In this document: positions 14,533 through 22,146 of the stretch, piece after piece | Layout: every line of letters begins with the position of its first letter | How positions within the stretch are numbered: the first letter of the stretch is position 1 | Origin: Prevotellamassilia sp. | GTDB lineage: Bacteria > Bacteroidota > Bacteroidia > Bacteroidales > Bacteroidaceae | Reading direction: 5' to 3' | Assembly (NCBI GenBank): GCA_009775705.1 | Contig: VSQE01000031.1 | Location: forward strand, 1 to 26,807 | Length of the DNA: 26,807 nucleotides | Program-made: the position numbers and the translations under genes | Notes under the pieces: generated by a model | The model's input: only the letters and a program-made list of their open reading frames with translations | The model's database searches: none | Told to the model about the DNA's origin: nothing

Positions 14533-14916
14533 TCACATTTGTTCTACGGGCAATATCTCTATCCAGTACCCATCGGGATCGCTGATAAAATAAAGCCCCA
14601 TGTCATGATTCTCATAGCATACGCAACCCATCTCTTTATGAAAAGCCCTGACGGCTTCATAATCTCCGGACACACGCAGACAAATGTGAAACTCACACTC
14701 GCCGAGATCATACGGCTGCGGATGATCGCGCAGCCAGGTCAGTTCCAGTTTGAAACCGGATGTCCCAGAGGCAAGATACACGATCCGGAAGGCACCTTCG
14801 GGCCCGTTGATCTCCCCACAGGGCACAAGTCCCAAGGCCTCTTTGTAAAAGGCCATGCTACGTTCCAAATCCGTCACATTGATATTGAAATGGTCAAATT
14901 TTGCCGATATTTCCAT
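14533..14916 (-). CDS. VOC superfamily protein (glyoxalase/bleomycin-resistance fold)
   Basis: The 127-residue product is a two-module VOC domain with the four expected metal-ligand positions: H9 (KFDHFNINV), E58 (FKLELTW), H77 (CEFHICL) and E120 (GYWIEILP). The full ligand set and the DPDGYWIEI ending resemble lactoylglutathione lyases, but Bacteroidales generally lack glutathione, so the thiol cofactor and the substrate are uncertain. It shares a transcript with the phosphohexomutase 24 bp downstream and has its own -7 box. That pairing is compatible with detoxifying a sugar-phosphate by-product such as methylglyoxal, which is an inference only. Confidence 0.88.
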   Translation of the reverse strand: MEISAKFDHFNINVTDLERSMAFYKEALGLVPCGEINGPEGAFRIVYLASGTSGFKLELTWLRDHPQPYDLGECEFHICLRVSGDYEAVRAFHKEMGCVCYENHDMGLYFISDPDGYWIEILPVEQM

Positions 14917-14952
14917 TCTCTTCCGTCTTTTTACCGATTACTTTATTCGAGA

Positions 14953-14960
14953 CAAAGATA
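14953..14960 (-). promoter_or_regulatory. Promoter of the VOC-mutase operon, -7 box
   Basis: The minus strand reads TATCTTTG, an exact consensus match, 36 bp before the VOC start and in the 86-bp gap behind the GH125 gene. No clear -33 box is seen. Confidence 0.6.
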
Positions 14961-15002
14961 CGGATAAATCCTGACACACCGGACCGACATCCCTCCAAAA
15001 AA

Positions 15003-16484
15003 TCACAAATCCGCGCTGTCTTGCGGCAGGGAATTGAGCATATCCGTCTTCCCCTCGTCCACCAGTTTCAGAATAAGTTCGCCGAAGAGCGTATTGGCCC
15101 ACGCGAACCAGGAACGTGTATATTTCTTCGCGTCATCCCTGTGGAAGGCCTCGTGCATCATTCCAGTACCTCCGTCCGTGCGCAACAGGGTGACGAGACA
15201 GTCCCTGATCTCGGCATCGTCCTCAGAAGTCATGGCCCGCATGATGAGACTCATGGGCCAGATATAGCCGATGCCGACATGCGGCCCGCCGATGCCCTCT
15301 CCCGCAGGGCCGCTGAAGAAGTAAGGATTGTCCTTGCTCCATATCAGCCGGCGCGTGTTCCGGTAAACGGGGTCATCGGCCGTCACATCGCTGATGTAAG
15401 GCAAAGCCAGCAGGGAAGGCACGTTGGCATCGTCCATCAGGAGCGCACTACCATATCCATCCACCTCGAAGGCGTACACCTTGCCGTACTGGGGATGGTG
15501 CACCACCGCATATTTCCGCAGAGCACCATCCACCTCATCGGCCAGCGTTCTGCATTCCGTAGCAAGAGCCACATCTCCGTTCACCTCGGAAAGCACCCGG
15601 GCTGCCTTGCGCAGACAACTCACGGCCATGAAATTGGAAGGCACCAGATAAGGGAACACCGTGGCATCGTCCGAAGGGCGGAAACTGGAGACGATCAGAC
15701 CACAAGGCCGGCCCGGATGCCCTTGTCCGTAATTGGACTGCGTATCGTGCATGGCATGGGTGACACGCATAAATTTATAAGGAGTGGTTCCGTCCATGCG
15801 CTGCTGCTCCCGCATGGTGCGAAGCACGGTCTTCACCGTCTGCAACCACAAATCATCGAAGATAGAAGCGTCGCCCGTAGCCTTCCAATAGGCATAGGCC
15901 AGACGCAGAGGATAGCACTGCGAGTCCAGTTCATACTTCCGCTCGTACACCCCGGGAAGCATCTGGGTATAGTCCTTCCGCCATTCCGTACTCAGACTGT
16001 CGCGGCTCTGCATAAAGGCATTGGCATAGGGATCTATCAGCAGACAGCGGAACTGACGGCGCACAACGCCGCGAATCAGGTGGCGCAAGTCCTCGTCCCC
16101 GGCAGCCAACGGCAGATACGGCCACACCTGTGCGCCGGAATCGCGCAACCACATGGCCGGAATATCACCCGTAACAACAAAAGTATCGTCATCACCGTCT
16201 TCGGTCTTTCCGTAACGGACCGTTGTATCAAGTGTGTTAGGGAAACAGTTGGCGAACATCCAGCGCAGCCGGGGATGTGTCAGTCGGGAAGTCACCCGAC
16301 GGATGGTCCGCTCGACGGCCTCGCTGCGAAAGACAGGTTTCTCAGGCCGTTTGGACACATAGTCCCCCTTGTCGGAAGCGCTTTCTGAAGGATGTACACA
16401 AAAGGGGGCGGCGGCCTTTGCTCCAATGGCGGAACATACGCCGAAGGTCACTACCAATCCGTAGTAGAAGAATGTATTTTTCAT
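15003..16484 (-). CDS. GH125 exo-alpha-1,6-mannosidase, secreted
   Basis: GH125 enzymes remove terminal alpha-1,6-mannose from N-glycan or mannan side chains. The 493-residue product starts with a signal peptide (MKNTFFYYGLVVTFGVC, cleavage likely after AIGAKA) without a proper lipobox, so it is probably periplasmic. The hallmark GDIPAMWLRDSGAQ is at 106-119. D187 in YELDSQ and E445 in GMMHEAFH are the candidate acid and base by comparison with characterised family members. SGPAGEGIGGPH at 391-402 and RSWFAWANTLFGELI near the end are further family blocks. There is no SusC/SusD pair, other mannosidase or regulator nearby, so it stands outside a polysaccharide utilisation locus. It has its own promoter. 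Confidence 0.94.
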   Translation of the reverse strand: MKNTFFYYGLVVTFGVCSAIGAKAAAPFCVHPSESASDKGDYVSKRPEKPVFRSEAVERTIRRVTSRLTHPRLRWMFANCFPNTLDTTVRYGKTEDGDDDTFVVTGDIPAMWLRDSGAQVWPYLPLAAGDEDLRHLIRGVVRRQFRCLLIDPYANAFMQSRDSLSTEWRKDYTQMLPGVYERKYELDSQCYPLRLAYAYWKATGDASIFDDLWLQTVKTVLRTMREQQRMDGTTPYKFMRVTHAMHDTQSNYGQGHPGRPCGLIVSSFRPSDDATVFPYLVPSNFMAVSCLRKAARVLSEVNGDVALATECRTLADEVDGALRKYAVVHHPQYGKVYAFEVDGYGSALLMDDANVPSLLALPYISDVTADDPVYRNTRRLIWSKDNPYFFSGPAGEGIGGPHVGIGYIWPMSLIMRAMTSEDDAEIRDCLVTLLRTDGGTGMMHEAFHRDDAKKYTRSWFAWANTLFGELILKLVDEGKTDMLNSLPQDSADL

Positions 16485-16521
16485 CCGTATTTTTTAATTA
16501 TTTAAGGGAAAAGACAGGTTG

Positions 16522-16529
16522 CAAAGATA
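16522..16529 (-). promoter_or_regulatory. Promoter of the GH125 gene, -7 box
   Basis: The minus strand reads TATCTTTG, an exact consensus match, 38 bp before the start codon. The -33 region has no clear TTTG. Confidence 0.6.
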
Positions 16530-16657
16530 CGGAAAATTTATATTCACACTGGCATATTCTTCCCGAATCTTATCTTTCACACCTATTTTCGGCCAAGTGT
16601 AGTATCAGCCGGCCAGTATTTTCCATTCATCCTGAAGGCTTTTTTACAGAAAATATA

Positions 16658-16665
16658 TAACTTTG
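16658..16665 (+). promoter_or_regulatory. Promoter of the small membrane-protein gene, -7 box
   Basis: TAACTTTG matches the consensus. The transcription start would be near 16672, with about 60 nt of leader to either candidate start codon. It diverges from the GH125 promoter. Confidence 0.5.
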
Positions 16666-16726
16666 CGAACAGTAGGATAAAAACGCTGTACTTTACCGAC
16701 AAAATCCTGAATAACATCATAATGTA

Positions 16727-17296
16727 TTGAGCCATGAAACTGACCGACAAGAGAGCAAACGAAGCGAAAAAAGTATCTACCAAAGCCTATGGAAAAATAT
16801 CCTGCTGGCTATCCTGTGTTTGACTTTCGCCGCAGTAGGATGCCTGATTATCCGAGACGATGATTGCAGCCTGATAACGAAAGTGCTGGGCGGCTGGCTG
16901 AATGTTGTATGCTTCGGCGGCAGCGGATTGTTTATCATTATCGTTACTCTCTATAACAGGATTCGCCATATTCCGCTTTTAATAATTCATGAAGACAAAC
17001 TGGAACTGTACGTGCGGTGCAAAGGTACCTATCATACGGTACATTTTGCAGATGTGGAGCGTTTCCGATTGACAAAAGTCCATTCTGCCCAAATGATAGC
17101 CATTGATTATAAGAAAGTTCCATTGATGAAGAAGTTTGAGAAATCATCCTATTTCATGCAGAAAATAATGGGATTTAACATCCATGTGAACGGAGCAATA
17201 GAAAGCATTCCCGTTGACTTTCTGAGCATGAAAGGAAAAGAAATTTATGACTTGTTGAACGAATATTTGAGAAAAACGCATAGTACCCTCAGCTAA
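16727..17296 (+). CDS. STM3941-like small membrane protein, start uncertain (possible frameshift)
   Basis: The open frame gives 189 residues from a TTG start. It has two membrane segments, at about residues 24-42 (NILLAILCLTFAAVGCLII) and 55-76 (GWLNVVCF onwards). After these comes a soluble C-terminal domain beginning IRHIPLLIIHEDKLEL, which resembles STM3941-family/PH-like membrane proteins; the function is unknown. The start is odd. The only nearby ATG (16734) is in another frame and encodes MKLTDKRANEAKK before running out at an early stop. One extra A in the A6 run at 16767-16772 would join it to the main frame as MKLTDKRANEAKKSIYQS. The options are a TTG start, an indel or sequencing error, or slippage at the A run. 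The gene body is convincing; the N terminus is not. Confidence 0.75.
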   Translation: MSHETDRQESKRSEKSIYQSLWKNILLAILCLTFAAVGCLIIRDDDCSLITKVLGGWLNVVCFGGSGLFIIIVTLYNRIRHIPLLIIHEDKLELYVRCKGTYHTVHFADVERFRLTKVHSAQMIAIDYKKVPLMKKFEKSSYFMQKIMGFNIHVNGAIESIPVDFLSMKGKEIYDLLNEYLRKTHSTLS

Positions 17297-17406
17297 ATCC
17301 AACGGATGAATTTGGCATCTTTATGAGTGTAAAACTCCAAAAACTTTCGCATGCTCTGTGAATCAAATCTATTCACCATGTTCTTCCGTATTCCACTTTT
17401 TTATCG

Positions 17407-17414
17407 TACTTTTG
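17407..17414 (+). promoter_or_regulatory. Promoter of the Nif3-like / zinc-ribbon operon, -7 box
   Basis: TACTTTTG matches TAnnTTTG, 19 bp before the ATG at 17433, leaving a leader of about a dozen nucleotides. Confidence 0.6.
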
Positions 17415-17432
17415 TAACCTGAAACATAGGAT

Positions 17433-18224
17433 ATGAAAATAAAGGAAGTCGTCGAGGCCCTTGAAAGGTTCGCGCCTCTGCCTCTGCAAGAAGACTATGA
17501 CAATGCCGGCTTGCAGATTGGATTAACAGAGACGGAAGCGTCAGGGGTCTTAGTGTGTCTGGACATAACAGAAGATGTCATACTGGAGGCGGAGCGATGC
17601 GGGTGTAATCTCATCGTGGCCCATCATCCATTACTGTTCCGGGGTGTGAAATGTCTGGCCGACCACAATCTCGTGGAACGGTGTGTGCGCAAGGCCGTTG
17701 TGCAAAACATCGCCATCTATGCCGCCCACACCAACCTGGACAATGCGCAGGGAGGAGTCAACTTTGAAATGGCAGAACGACTGGGACTTGTCGAAACCCG
17801 TTTTCTGCAACAAGGCGCCACGTCCGCCGATGGGACGGAACAAGGAAGCGGCCTGATCGGAATCCTCCCTCAGGAAGAGAACCCTCTGATTTTCCTACAA
17901 CGGGTGAAAGAGACTTTCGGCGTAGCTTGCCTGAATTACAGCAAAGGACCGGAACGTCCGGTGAAGCGTGTGGCATTGTGCGGAGGAGCCGGAGAGTTTT
18001 TGCTGGAAAAAGCCATCGCCGCCGGAGCTGATGTTTTCCTTACCGGCGAAATGGGGTATCACCGGTATTTCGGTCACGAAAAAGAACTGTGGATCGGAGT
18101 TCTCGGACACTACCAGAGCGAACGGTTCACCATTGACCTTCTGCTCCGTCTGTTGAAAGATACTTGTCCCGAACTCCGTATTTGCAAAAGCGACACCAAC
18201 ACCAATCCCATACATTATTTATAA
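17433..18224 (+). CDS. Nif3-like dinuclear metal protein (DUF34/YbgI family)
   Basis: The 263-residue product has the family's metal-binding motifs: DYDNAGLQIG at 21-30, AHHPLLFRG with H64/H65, AAHTNLDNA with H99 and D103, and a C-terminal GHYQSE with H226 and E230. These form the two-metal site of hexameric YbgI/Nif3 rings. The protein lacks the PII-like insert of about 100 residues seen in many larger homologues. The role is unsettled; family members are called GTP cyclohydrolase type 2-like or metal chaperones in databases. The zinc-ribbon gene starts 25 bp downstream, a pairing often seen in bacteria that suggests a shared process. Confidence 0.94.
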   Translation: MKIKEVVEALERFAPLPLQEDYDNAGLQIGLTETEASGVLVCLDITEDVILEAERCGCNLIVAHHPLLFRGVKCLADHNLVERCVRKAVVQNIAIYAAHTNLDNAQGGVNFEMAERLGLVETRFLQQGATSADGTEQGSGLIGILPQEENPLIFLQRVKETFGVACLNYSKGPERPVKRVALCGGAGEFLLEKAIAAGADVFLTGEMGYHRYFGHEKELWIGVLGHYQSERFTIDLLLRLLKDTCPELRICKSDTNTNPIHYL

Positions 18225-18249
18225 AGAACAAAACCCAAACGACAAGAAT

Positions 18250-19074
18250 ATGATTACGAAAAAAGAAGTGACGGAAATGTCTGTAGAACAGAAGTTACAG
18301 ACACTCTACCAGTTGCAGACACTGCTGTCCGAAAACGACAAGATCAAAACTCTGCGCGGCGAACTTCCTTTGGAAGTGCAGGATCTGGAAGACGAAATTG
18401 AAGGTCTGACCCTCCGTCTGGGCCGTTTCAACGAAGAAATAGAAGGGCTGAACACAGAAATCGCAAAGCGCAACTCCAAAATAGAAGAGGCTCAGGCCGC
18501 AGTGGAACGCTACAAAACACAACTCAACGATGTGAAGAACAACCGTGAGTATGACATGCTGTCGAAAGAAATAGAGTTCCAGTCACTTGAAATCGAACTC
18601 CAGAACAAGAAAATCGGAGAAGCCCGCCGCCAGATTGAGGCCAAGCAGGAAGAAATAACCGTCAACAGCACGACTTTGCAAGAACGCCGTGCCGATCTTG
18701 AAATGAAGAAATCCGAACTTGACGAAATCATCTCCGAAACCAAAGCCGAAGAGGAGAAACTGCGCGAAAAAGCAAAGAATCTGGAAATGACCATCGACCC
18801 GCGCCTGCTCACGGCTTTCAAACGCATCCGCAAAAATTCCCGCAACGGACTGGGCATTGTCTATGTGGAACGTGATGCCTGCGGCGGTTGCTTCAACAAG
18901 ATTCCGCCCCAGCGCCAGTTAGACATCCGCATGCGCAAAAAAATCATCGTCTGCGAATATTGCGGCCGCATCATGATCGACCCCGAACTGGCAGGAGTGA
19001 AAGTGGACAAACTGCCGGAGGAAGAGAAACCGAAACGCCGCTCCCGCAGAACGACCGGCACAACGGCAAAATAA
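18250..19074 (+). CDS. Coiled-coil C4 zinc-ribbon protein (CT398-like)
   Basis: The 274-residue product is almost entirely a charged helical coiled coil from about residue 10 to 180. It then has a zinc ribbon with C211-G-G-C214 and C235-E-Y-C238, and ends in a basic tail with KRRSRR. Family members include Chlamydia CT398 and Helicobacter HP0958, the latter linked to RpoN (sigma-54) stability and to binding flagellin mRNA. That connection is family knowledge only and is not shown here. It is co-transcribed with the Nif3-like gene, and a hairpin lies 26 bp beyond its stop. Confidence 0.92.
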   Translation: MITKKEVTEMSVEQKLQTLYQLQTLLSENDKIKTLRGELPLEVQDLEDEIEGLTLRLGRFNEEIEGLNTEIAKRNSKIEEAQAAVERYKTQLNDVKNNREYDMLSKEIEFQSLEIELQNKKIGEARRQIEAKQEEITVNSTTLQERRADLEMKKSELDEIISETKAEEEKLREKAKNLEMTIDPRLLTAFKRIRKNSRNGLGIVYVERDACGGCFNKIPPQRQLDIRMRKKIIVCEYCGRIMIDPELAGVKVDKLPEEEKPKRRSRRTTGTTAK

Positions 19075-19100
19075 TGAAACACCTTTTACTGATAATCGCA

Positions 19101-19136
19101 AAATGCACAGACCGGAAATTTCCAGTCTGTGCATTT
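19101..19136 (+). terminator. Long hairpin between the zinc-ribbon gene and rlmH (terminator or attenuator)
   Basis: AAATGCACAGAC pairs with GTCTGTGCATTT. Inside, after one C-A mismatch, GGAA pairs with TTCC around a tiny loop, giving a near-perfect 36-nt inverted repeat. Only TTTC follows, so termination may be partial. The rlmH ATG starts 22 bp later and no separate -7 box was found between them, which suggests read-through control. Confidence 0.65.
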
Positions 19137-19158
19137 CACGATTACCAGCCTGTATGAC

Positions 19159-19632
19159 ATGAAAATACAATTCATCGTTGTCGGAAAAACAACAGACAGA
19201 CACCTGAACACGCTGATCGGAGAATACGTGGAACGCACAAAGCACTACCTTCCTTTCGAAATGGAAGTAGTGCCCGAACTGAAGAACACCAAAACACTGA
19301 CAGCCGAACAACAAAAAGAACGCGAGGGAGAACTCTTGCGGAAAACGCTCAAAGAGGGAGACCACATCGTATTACTGGACGAAGGAGGCAAAGAGTTCCG
19401 CTCAACGGAATTTGCCGAATATCTGCAAAAGAAACAGCATCAGGTAGCCCGCCGACTGGTCTTCATCGTAGGAGGTCCCTACGGTTTTTCTCCAGACATT
19501 TACGCACTGGCGAAAGAAAAAATCTCCCTTTCCCGCATGACGTTCTCACATCAGATGGTCCGTCTTTTCTTTGCGGAACAAGTCTACAGGGCCATGACCA
19601 TCCTACGAGGCGAGCCTTACCATCATGAATAG
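19159..19632 (+). CDS. rlmH: 23S rRNA (pseudouridine1915-N3)-methyltransferase
   Basis: RlmH is a SPOUT methyltransferase that modifies pseudouridine 1915 in helix 69 of 23S rRNA. The 157-residue form starting at MKIQFIVVGK fits the family length exactly; an in-frame ATG 10 codons upstream lies in the hairpin and is rejected. Motifs: LDEGGKEFRSTEFA at 73-86, the SAM-site loop GGPYGF at 105-110, and the C-terminal knot SLSRMTFSHQMVRLF then EQVYRAMTILRGEPYH. The next gene overlaps its end by 8 nt. Confidence 0.97.
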   Translation: MKIQFIVVGKTTDRHLNTLIGEYVERTKHYLPFEMEVVPELKNTKTLTAEQQKEREGELLRKTLKEGDHIVLLDEGGKEFRSTEFAEYLQKKQHQVARRLVFIVGGPYGFSPDIYALAKEKISLSRMTFSHQMVRLFFAEQVYRAMTILRGEPYHHE

Positions 19633-20677
19633 GCTTCCCTTGCCGGCACTGTTCTGCCTGTGTCTGTTTTTCTTCCTTTCTCTGTCCGCCGAAAGAAAGG
19701 CGAGACGCTTCCGCGTTATGGAATACAACGTGGAGAACCTTTTCGATACCTGTCATCATGAGGGACACGATGACCTGGAATTTCTGCCCGGAAGCGAACG
19801 ACAATGGAACACCTACCGCTACTGGAAAAAACTGGGACAGCTGAGCCGCATCATCACTGCCGCAGGCGGAGCAGAGCCGGTGGATCTGGTAGCCTTGTGC
19901 GAAGTGGAGAACGACAGCGTACTGCACCATCTGACCCAACGGACCAGACTTGCCCGTCTGGGATACAAATACATCGTGACACACGGAAACGACGTCCGCG
20001 GCCTGAATGTAGCCCTGCTCTATCAACCGGAAACTTTTCTGCCACTGTCCTCGGACACGCTGCGTATTCCGCTTCACAGGGAAAATGAACGACCCACCAG
20101 GGATATGCTTCATGTCTGCGGACTGATAGCAACCGGAGACACTCTCGACGTATTCGTATGCCACCTGCCGAGTCGCCGCGGCAGCTCTCCCGTCTCCCGC
20201 GAGCTTCGTTGCCGCGCAACCGCCTGCCTGCGCCATGCGGCCGACAGCATTCTGGCCTGCCGCCAGACTCCGTCGCTACTTCTGCTGGGTGATTTCAACG
20301 ATGAATACAACGATGCCTCGCTTGCCGTTTCCTTCGGGGCGGTGCCTCCATCGTCAAAAAGCCACCGCCAACGTCCCGACACCGCAGCCTTTCACATCCT
20401 CTCGGCACGCCTTTCCGCACCAAACGGGATCAAAGGAACCTACAAGTTCCGGGAAAAATGGAACCAGCTGGACCAAATGATTGTGAACAAAGAGTTGCTC
20501 TCGGAAGAACGCATCTTTTTCATCCCTTCACCCACTTGCAGGATTTTTGACTTTCCCGACCTCCTTGAGCCCGATCCCGTACAAGGCGGAGTAAAACCGA
20601 GACGCACGTATCTGGGTCCCGTCTACAAGGGAGGTCCGTCAGACCATCTGCCTCTTCTGCTGGATTTTGTCCGATAA
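19625..20677 (+). CDS. Secreted endonuclease/exonuclease/phosphatase family protein
   Basis: The 350-residue product starts with a signal peptide (MNRLPLPALFCLCLFFFLSL), so it acts outside the cytoplasm. It then has the EEP (DNase I-like) fold motifs: EYNVENLFDT at 33-42, LCEVEN at 91-96 with the metal-binding Glu, CHLPSRRG at 178-185, GDFND at 221-225, LDQMIV with D282, and a C-terminal SDHLPLL. The full catalytic set is present. The substrate could be nucleic acid or a phosphoester and cannot be told from sequence. The start overlaps the rlmH end by 8 nt, so the two are likely translated from one mRNA. Confidence 0.92.
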   Translation: MNRLPLPALFCLCLFFFLSLSAERKARRFRVMEYNVENLFDTCHHEGHDDLEFLPGSERQWNTYRYWKKLGQLSRIITAAGGAEPVDLVALCEVENDSVLHHLTQRTRLARLGYKYIVTHGNDVRGLNVALLYQPETFLPLSSDTLRIPLHRENERPTRDMLHVCGLIATGDTLDVFVCHLPSRRGSSPVSRELRCRATACLRHAADSILACRQTPSLLLLGDFNDEYNDASLAVSFGAVPPSSKSHRQRPDTAAFHILSARLSAPNGIKGTYKFREKWNQLDQMIVNKELLSEERIFFIPSPTCRIFDFPDLLEPDPVQGGVKPRRTYLGPVYKGGPSDHLPLLLDFVR

Positions 20678-20786
20678 ACGACACAGTTTTCCAATCAGAC
20701 TGGGAAATAATATTTCAAAGAGCCGGAACAAAAAGAAATTCTTTCACTTGCTTTTTGTAACTTCGCGGCCGTAATATCTAAAGTAT

Positions 20787-21440
20787 ATGATTTCAGAAAA
20801 AGTAAAAGCTGTCCTTTTCGATCTGGACGGAACGTTGCTCGATACACTGGAAGATCTCTCCACAAGCGTCAACCATGCTCTTGCCGCCTACGGACTTCCC
20901 TTGCGGAACAAATCCGAAATCCGTTCTTTTCTGGGAAACGGCATCCGCCACCTGATGAAATGCGCCGTTCCTTCGGACACGGACGATTCTCTTTTTGAAA
21001 ACATCTTCTTTTGCTTCAGAAGCTATTACATCCTTCACTGTCTGGACCAAACACGCCCCTACAAGGGAATCATGACGCTCCTGAAGACCTTGCAGGAAGA
21101 GAATATAAAAATGGCGGTAATTTCCAACAAACTCCACCCGGCCGTAGTCGAGTTGAACGAGCGCTTTTTCAAAGAGTATATCACTCTGGCTGTCGGTGAG
21201 AGCGATACGATACATCGAAAGCCAGATCCTTCCGCGGTGCTGGCCGCACTGAGAGAACTACAGGTATCGCCACTGGAGGCAGTGTATGTAGGCGATTCGG
21301 AAGTCGACATCGAAACCGCACGAAATGCCGGGACGCGTTGCATTGCCGTAACATGGGGATTCAGAAACGAGCCCGAACTGATGGCAGCCGGAGCGACAGA
21401 AGTGATAAACCGTCCGGAAGAACTGCCGGAAAAACTTTGA
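20787..21440 (+). CDS. HAD-family hydrolase, phosphoglycolate phosphatase-like
   Basis: The 217-residue product is a subfamily IA HAD phosphatase. Motif I is FDLDGTLLDT with nucleophile D12 and acid/base D14. Motif II is VISNK at 111-115, motif III is K145 in HRKPDP, and motif IV is VGDSEVDIETARNAG from 168. A helical cap lies between motif I and motif II. The sequence resembles Gph and PpaX, but substrate range in this group is broad. A weak -7-like TAACTTCG lies at 20758-20765. It converges with the Crp-like gene, with only 7 bp between the two stop codons. Confidence 0.93.
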   Translation: MISEKVKAVLFDLDGTLLDTLEDLSTSVNHALAAYGLPLRNKSEIRSFLGNGIRHLMKCAVPSDTDDSLFENIFFCFRSYYILHCLDQTRPYKGIMTLLKTLQEENIKMAVISNKLHPAVVELNERFFKEYITLAVGESDTIHRKPDPSAVLAALRELQVSPLEAVYVGDSEVDIETARNAGTRCIAVTWGFRNEPELMAAGATEVINRPEELPEKL

Positions 21441-21447
21441 CAGCCAC

Positions 21448-22146
21448 CTATACAAGCGACTGTTCCATTCTACGACTCAGCAGATTTTCAAAAGAAGGGA
21501 TAATAATTTTTCCCCTTTTCATTTCTATCAGCCCGGCATCTCTCAATCCTTTCAGCATTTTCGAGACATTGAGACGAGTGGTTCCCAGTTCTTCCGACAG
21601 AGGAATCATTTCTATTTTCAATTCTTTTCTTCCCGCCGGTCTGAGACTGCGGATTCGCAGGAAATGAATGAAACGTTCCTCCACGCTCTGTGGAATCCGC
21701 TTCCATAAGAATCCGGCCGTCTGCTGCATCTGCGTACTCACCAGATTCAGATAGTTGATGCGAAAAGTAGGGTAATTGAACAAGATGTCTCTGACTGCCG
21801 GTTTCTCCAACTCGAAAAGATAAACCGTACCTGTTGCCTGAAAACTACGCGAATAGCGCGTACGCAATCCGAAGAGGCATTCCGGCTGTATCACCATCGG
21901 CAGGTTCATCCATTCAAAGAAAACATAGTTGCGGTCATCGCTAACACGGCGCGCGCACAACTCACCGTCCAGCACAAAATAAAGACTGTCGCAAAAACTG
22001 TCCTGACAGATAAATTCCACATCCTTCGCCTTCTTTTGGAATCCGATCCGGATGCGTTCCGCAATCTCCAGAAATTCATTTCTGCCAATGCCCTGAAACA
22101 AAGGAAGCAATAGCAATCTTTCAAAAAAATCCGGTTTCATAGTCAT
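21448..22146 (-). CDS. Crp/Fnr-family transcription regulator
   Basis: The 232-residue product has an N-terminal cupin-like sensor domain (about 5-130) and a C-terminal winged helix containing PLSEELGTTRLNVSKMLKGL and RDAGLIEMKRGKIIIPS. The cyclic-nucleotide phosphate-binding cassette typical of Crp (GExxGE then R-[ST]) is not recognisable, and there is no N-terminal cysteine cluster of the Fnr type. The ligand is therefore unknown. It starts with an ATGA overlap on the apbE stop, although an ATG two codons later is possible. It is the last gene of the long operon. Confidence 0.92.
   Translation of the reverse strand: MTMKPDFFERLLLLPLFQGIGRNEFLEIAERIRIGFQKKAKDVEFICQDSFCDSLYFVLDGELCARRVSDDRNYVFFEWMNLPMVIQPECLFGLRTRYSRSFQATGTVYLFELEKPAVRDILFNYPTFRINYLNLVSTQMQQTAGFLWKRIPQSVEERFIHFLRIRSLRPAGRKELKIEMIPLSEELGTTRLNVSKMLKGLRDAGLIEMKRGKIIIPSFENLLSRRMEQSLV

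Noticed and set aside
19129..19158. Upstream ATG at 19129 as the start of rlmH
   Set aside because: It lies in the right arm of the hairpin, and the family length and N terminus (MKIQFIVVGK) fit the ATG at 19159.
20691..20715. Weak hairpin after the endonuclease-like gene (TTTCCA / TGGGAAA)
   Set aside because: The stem is short with a bulged G and no T tract, too weak to call a terminator.
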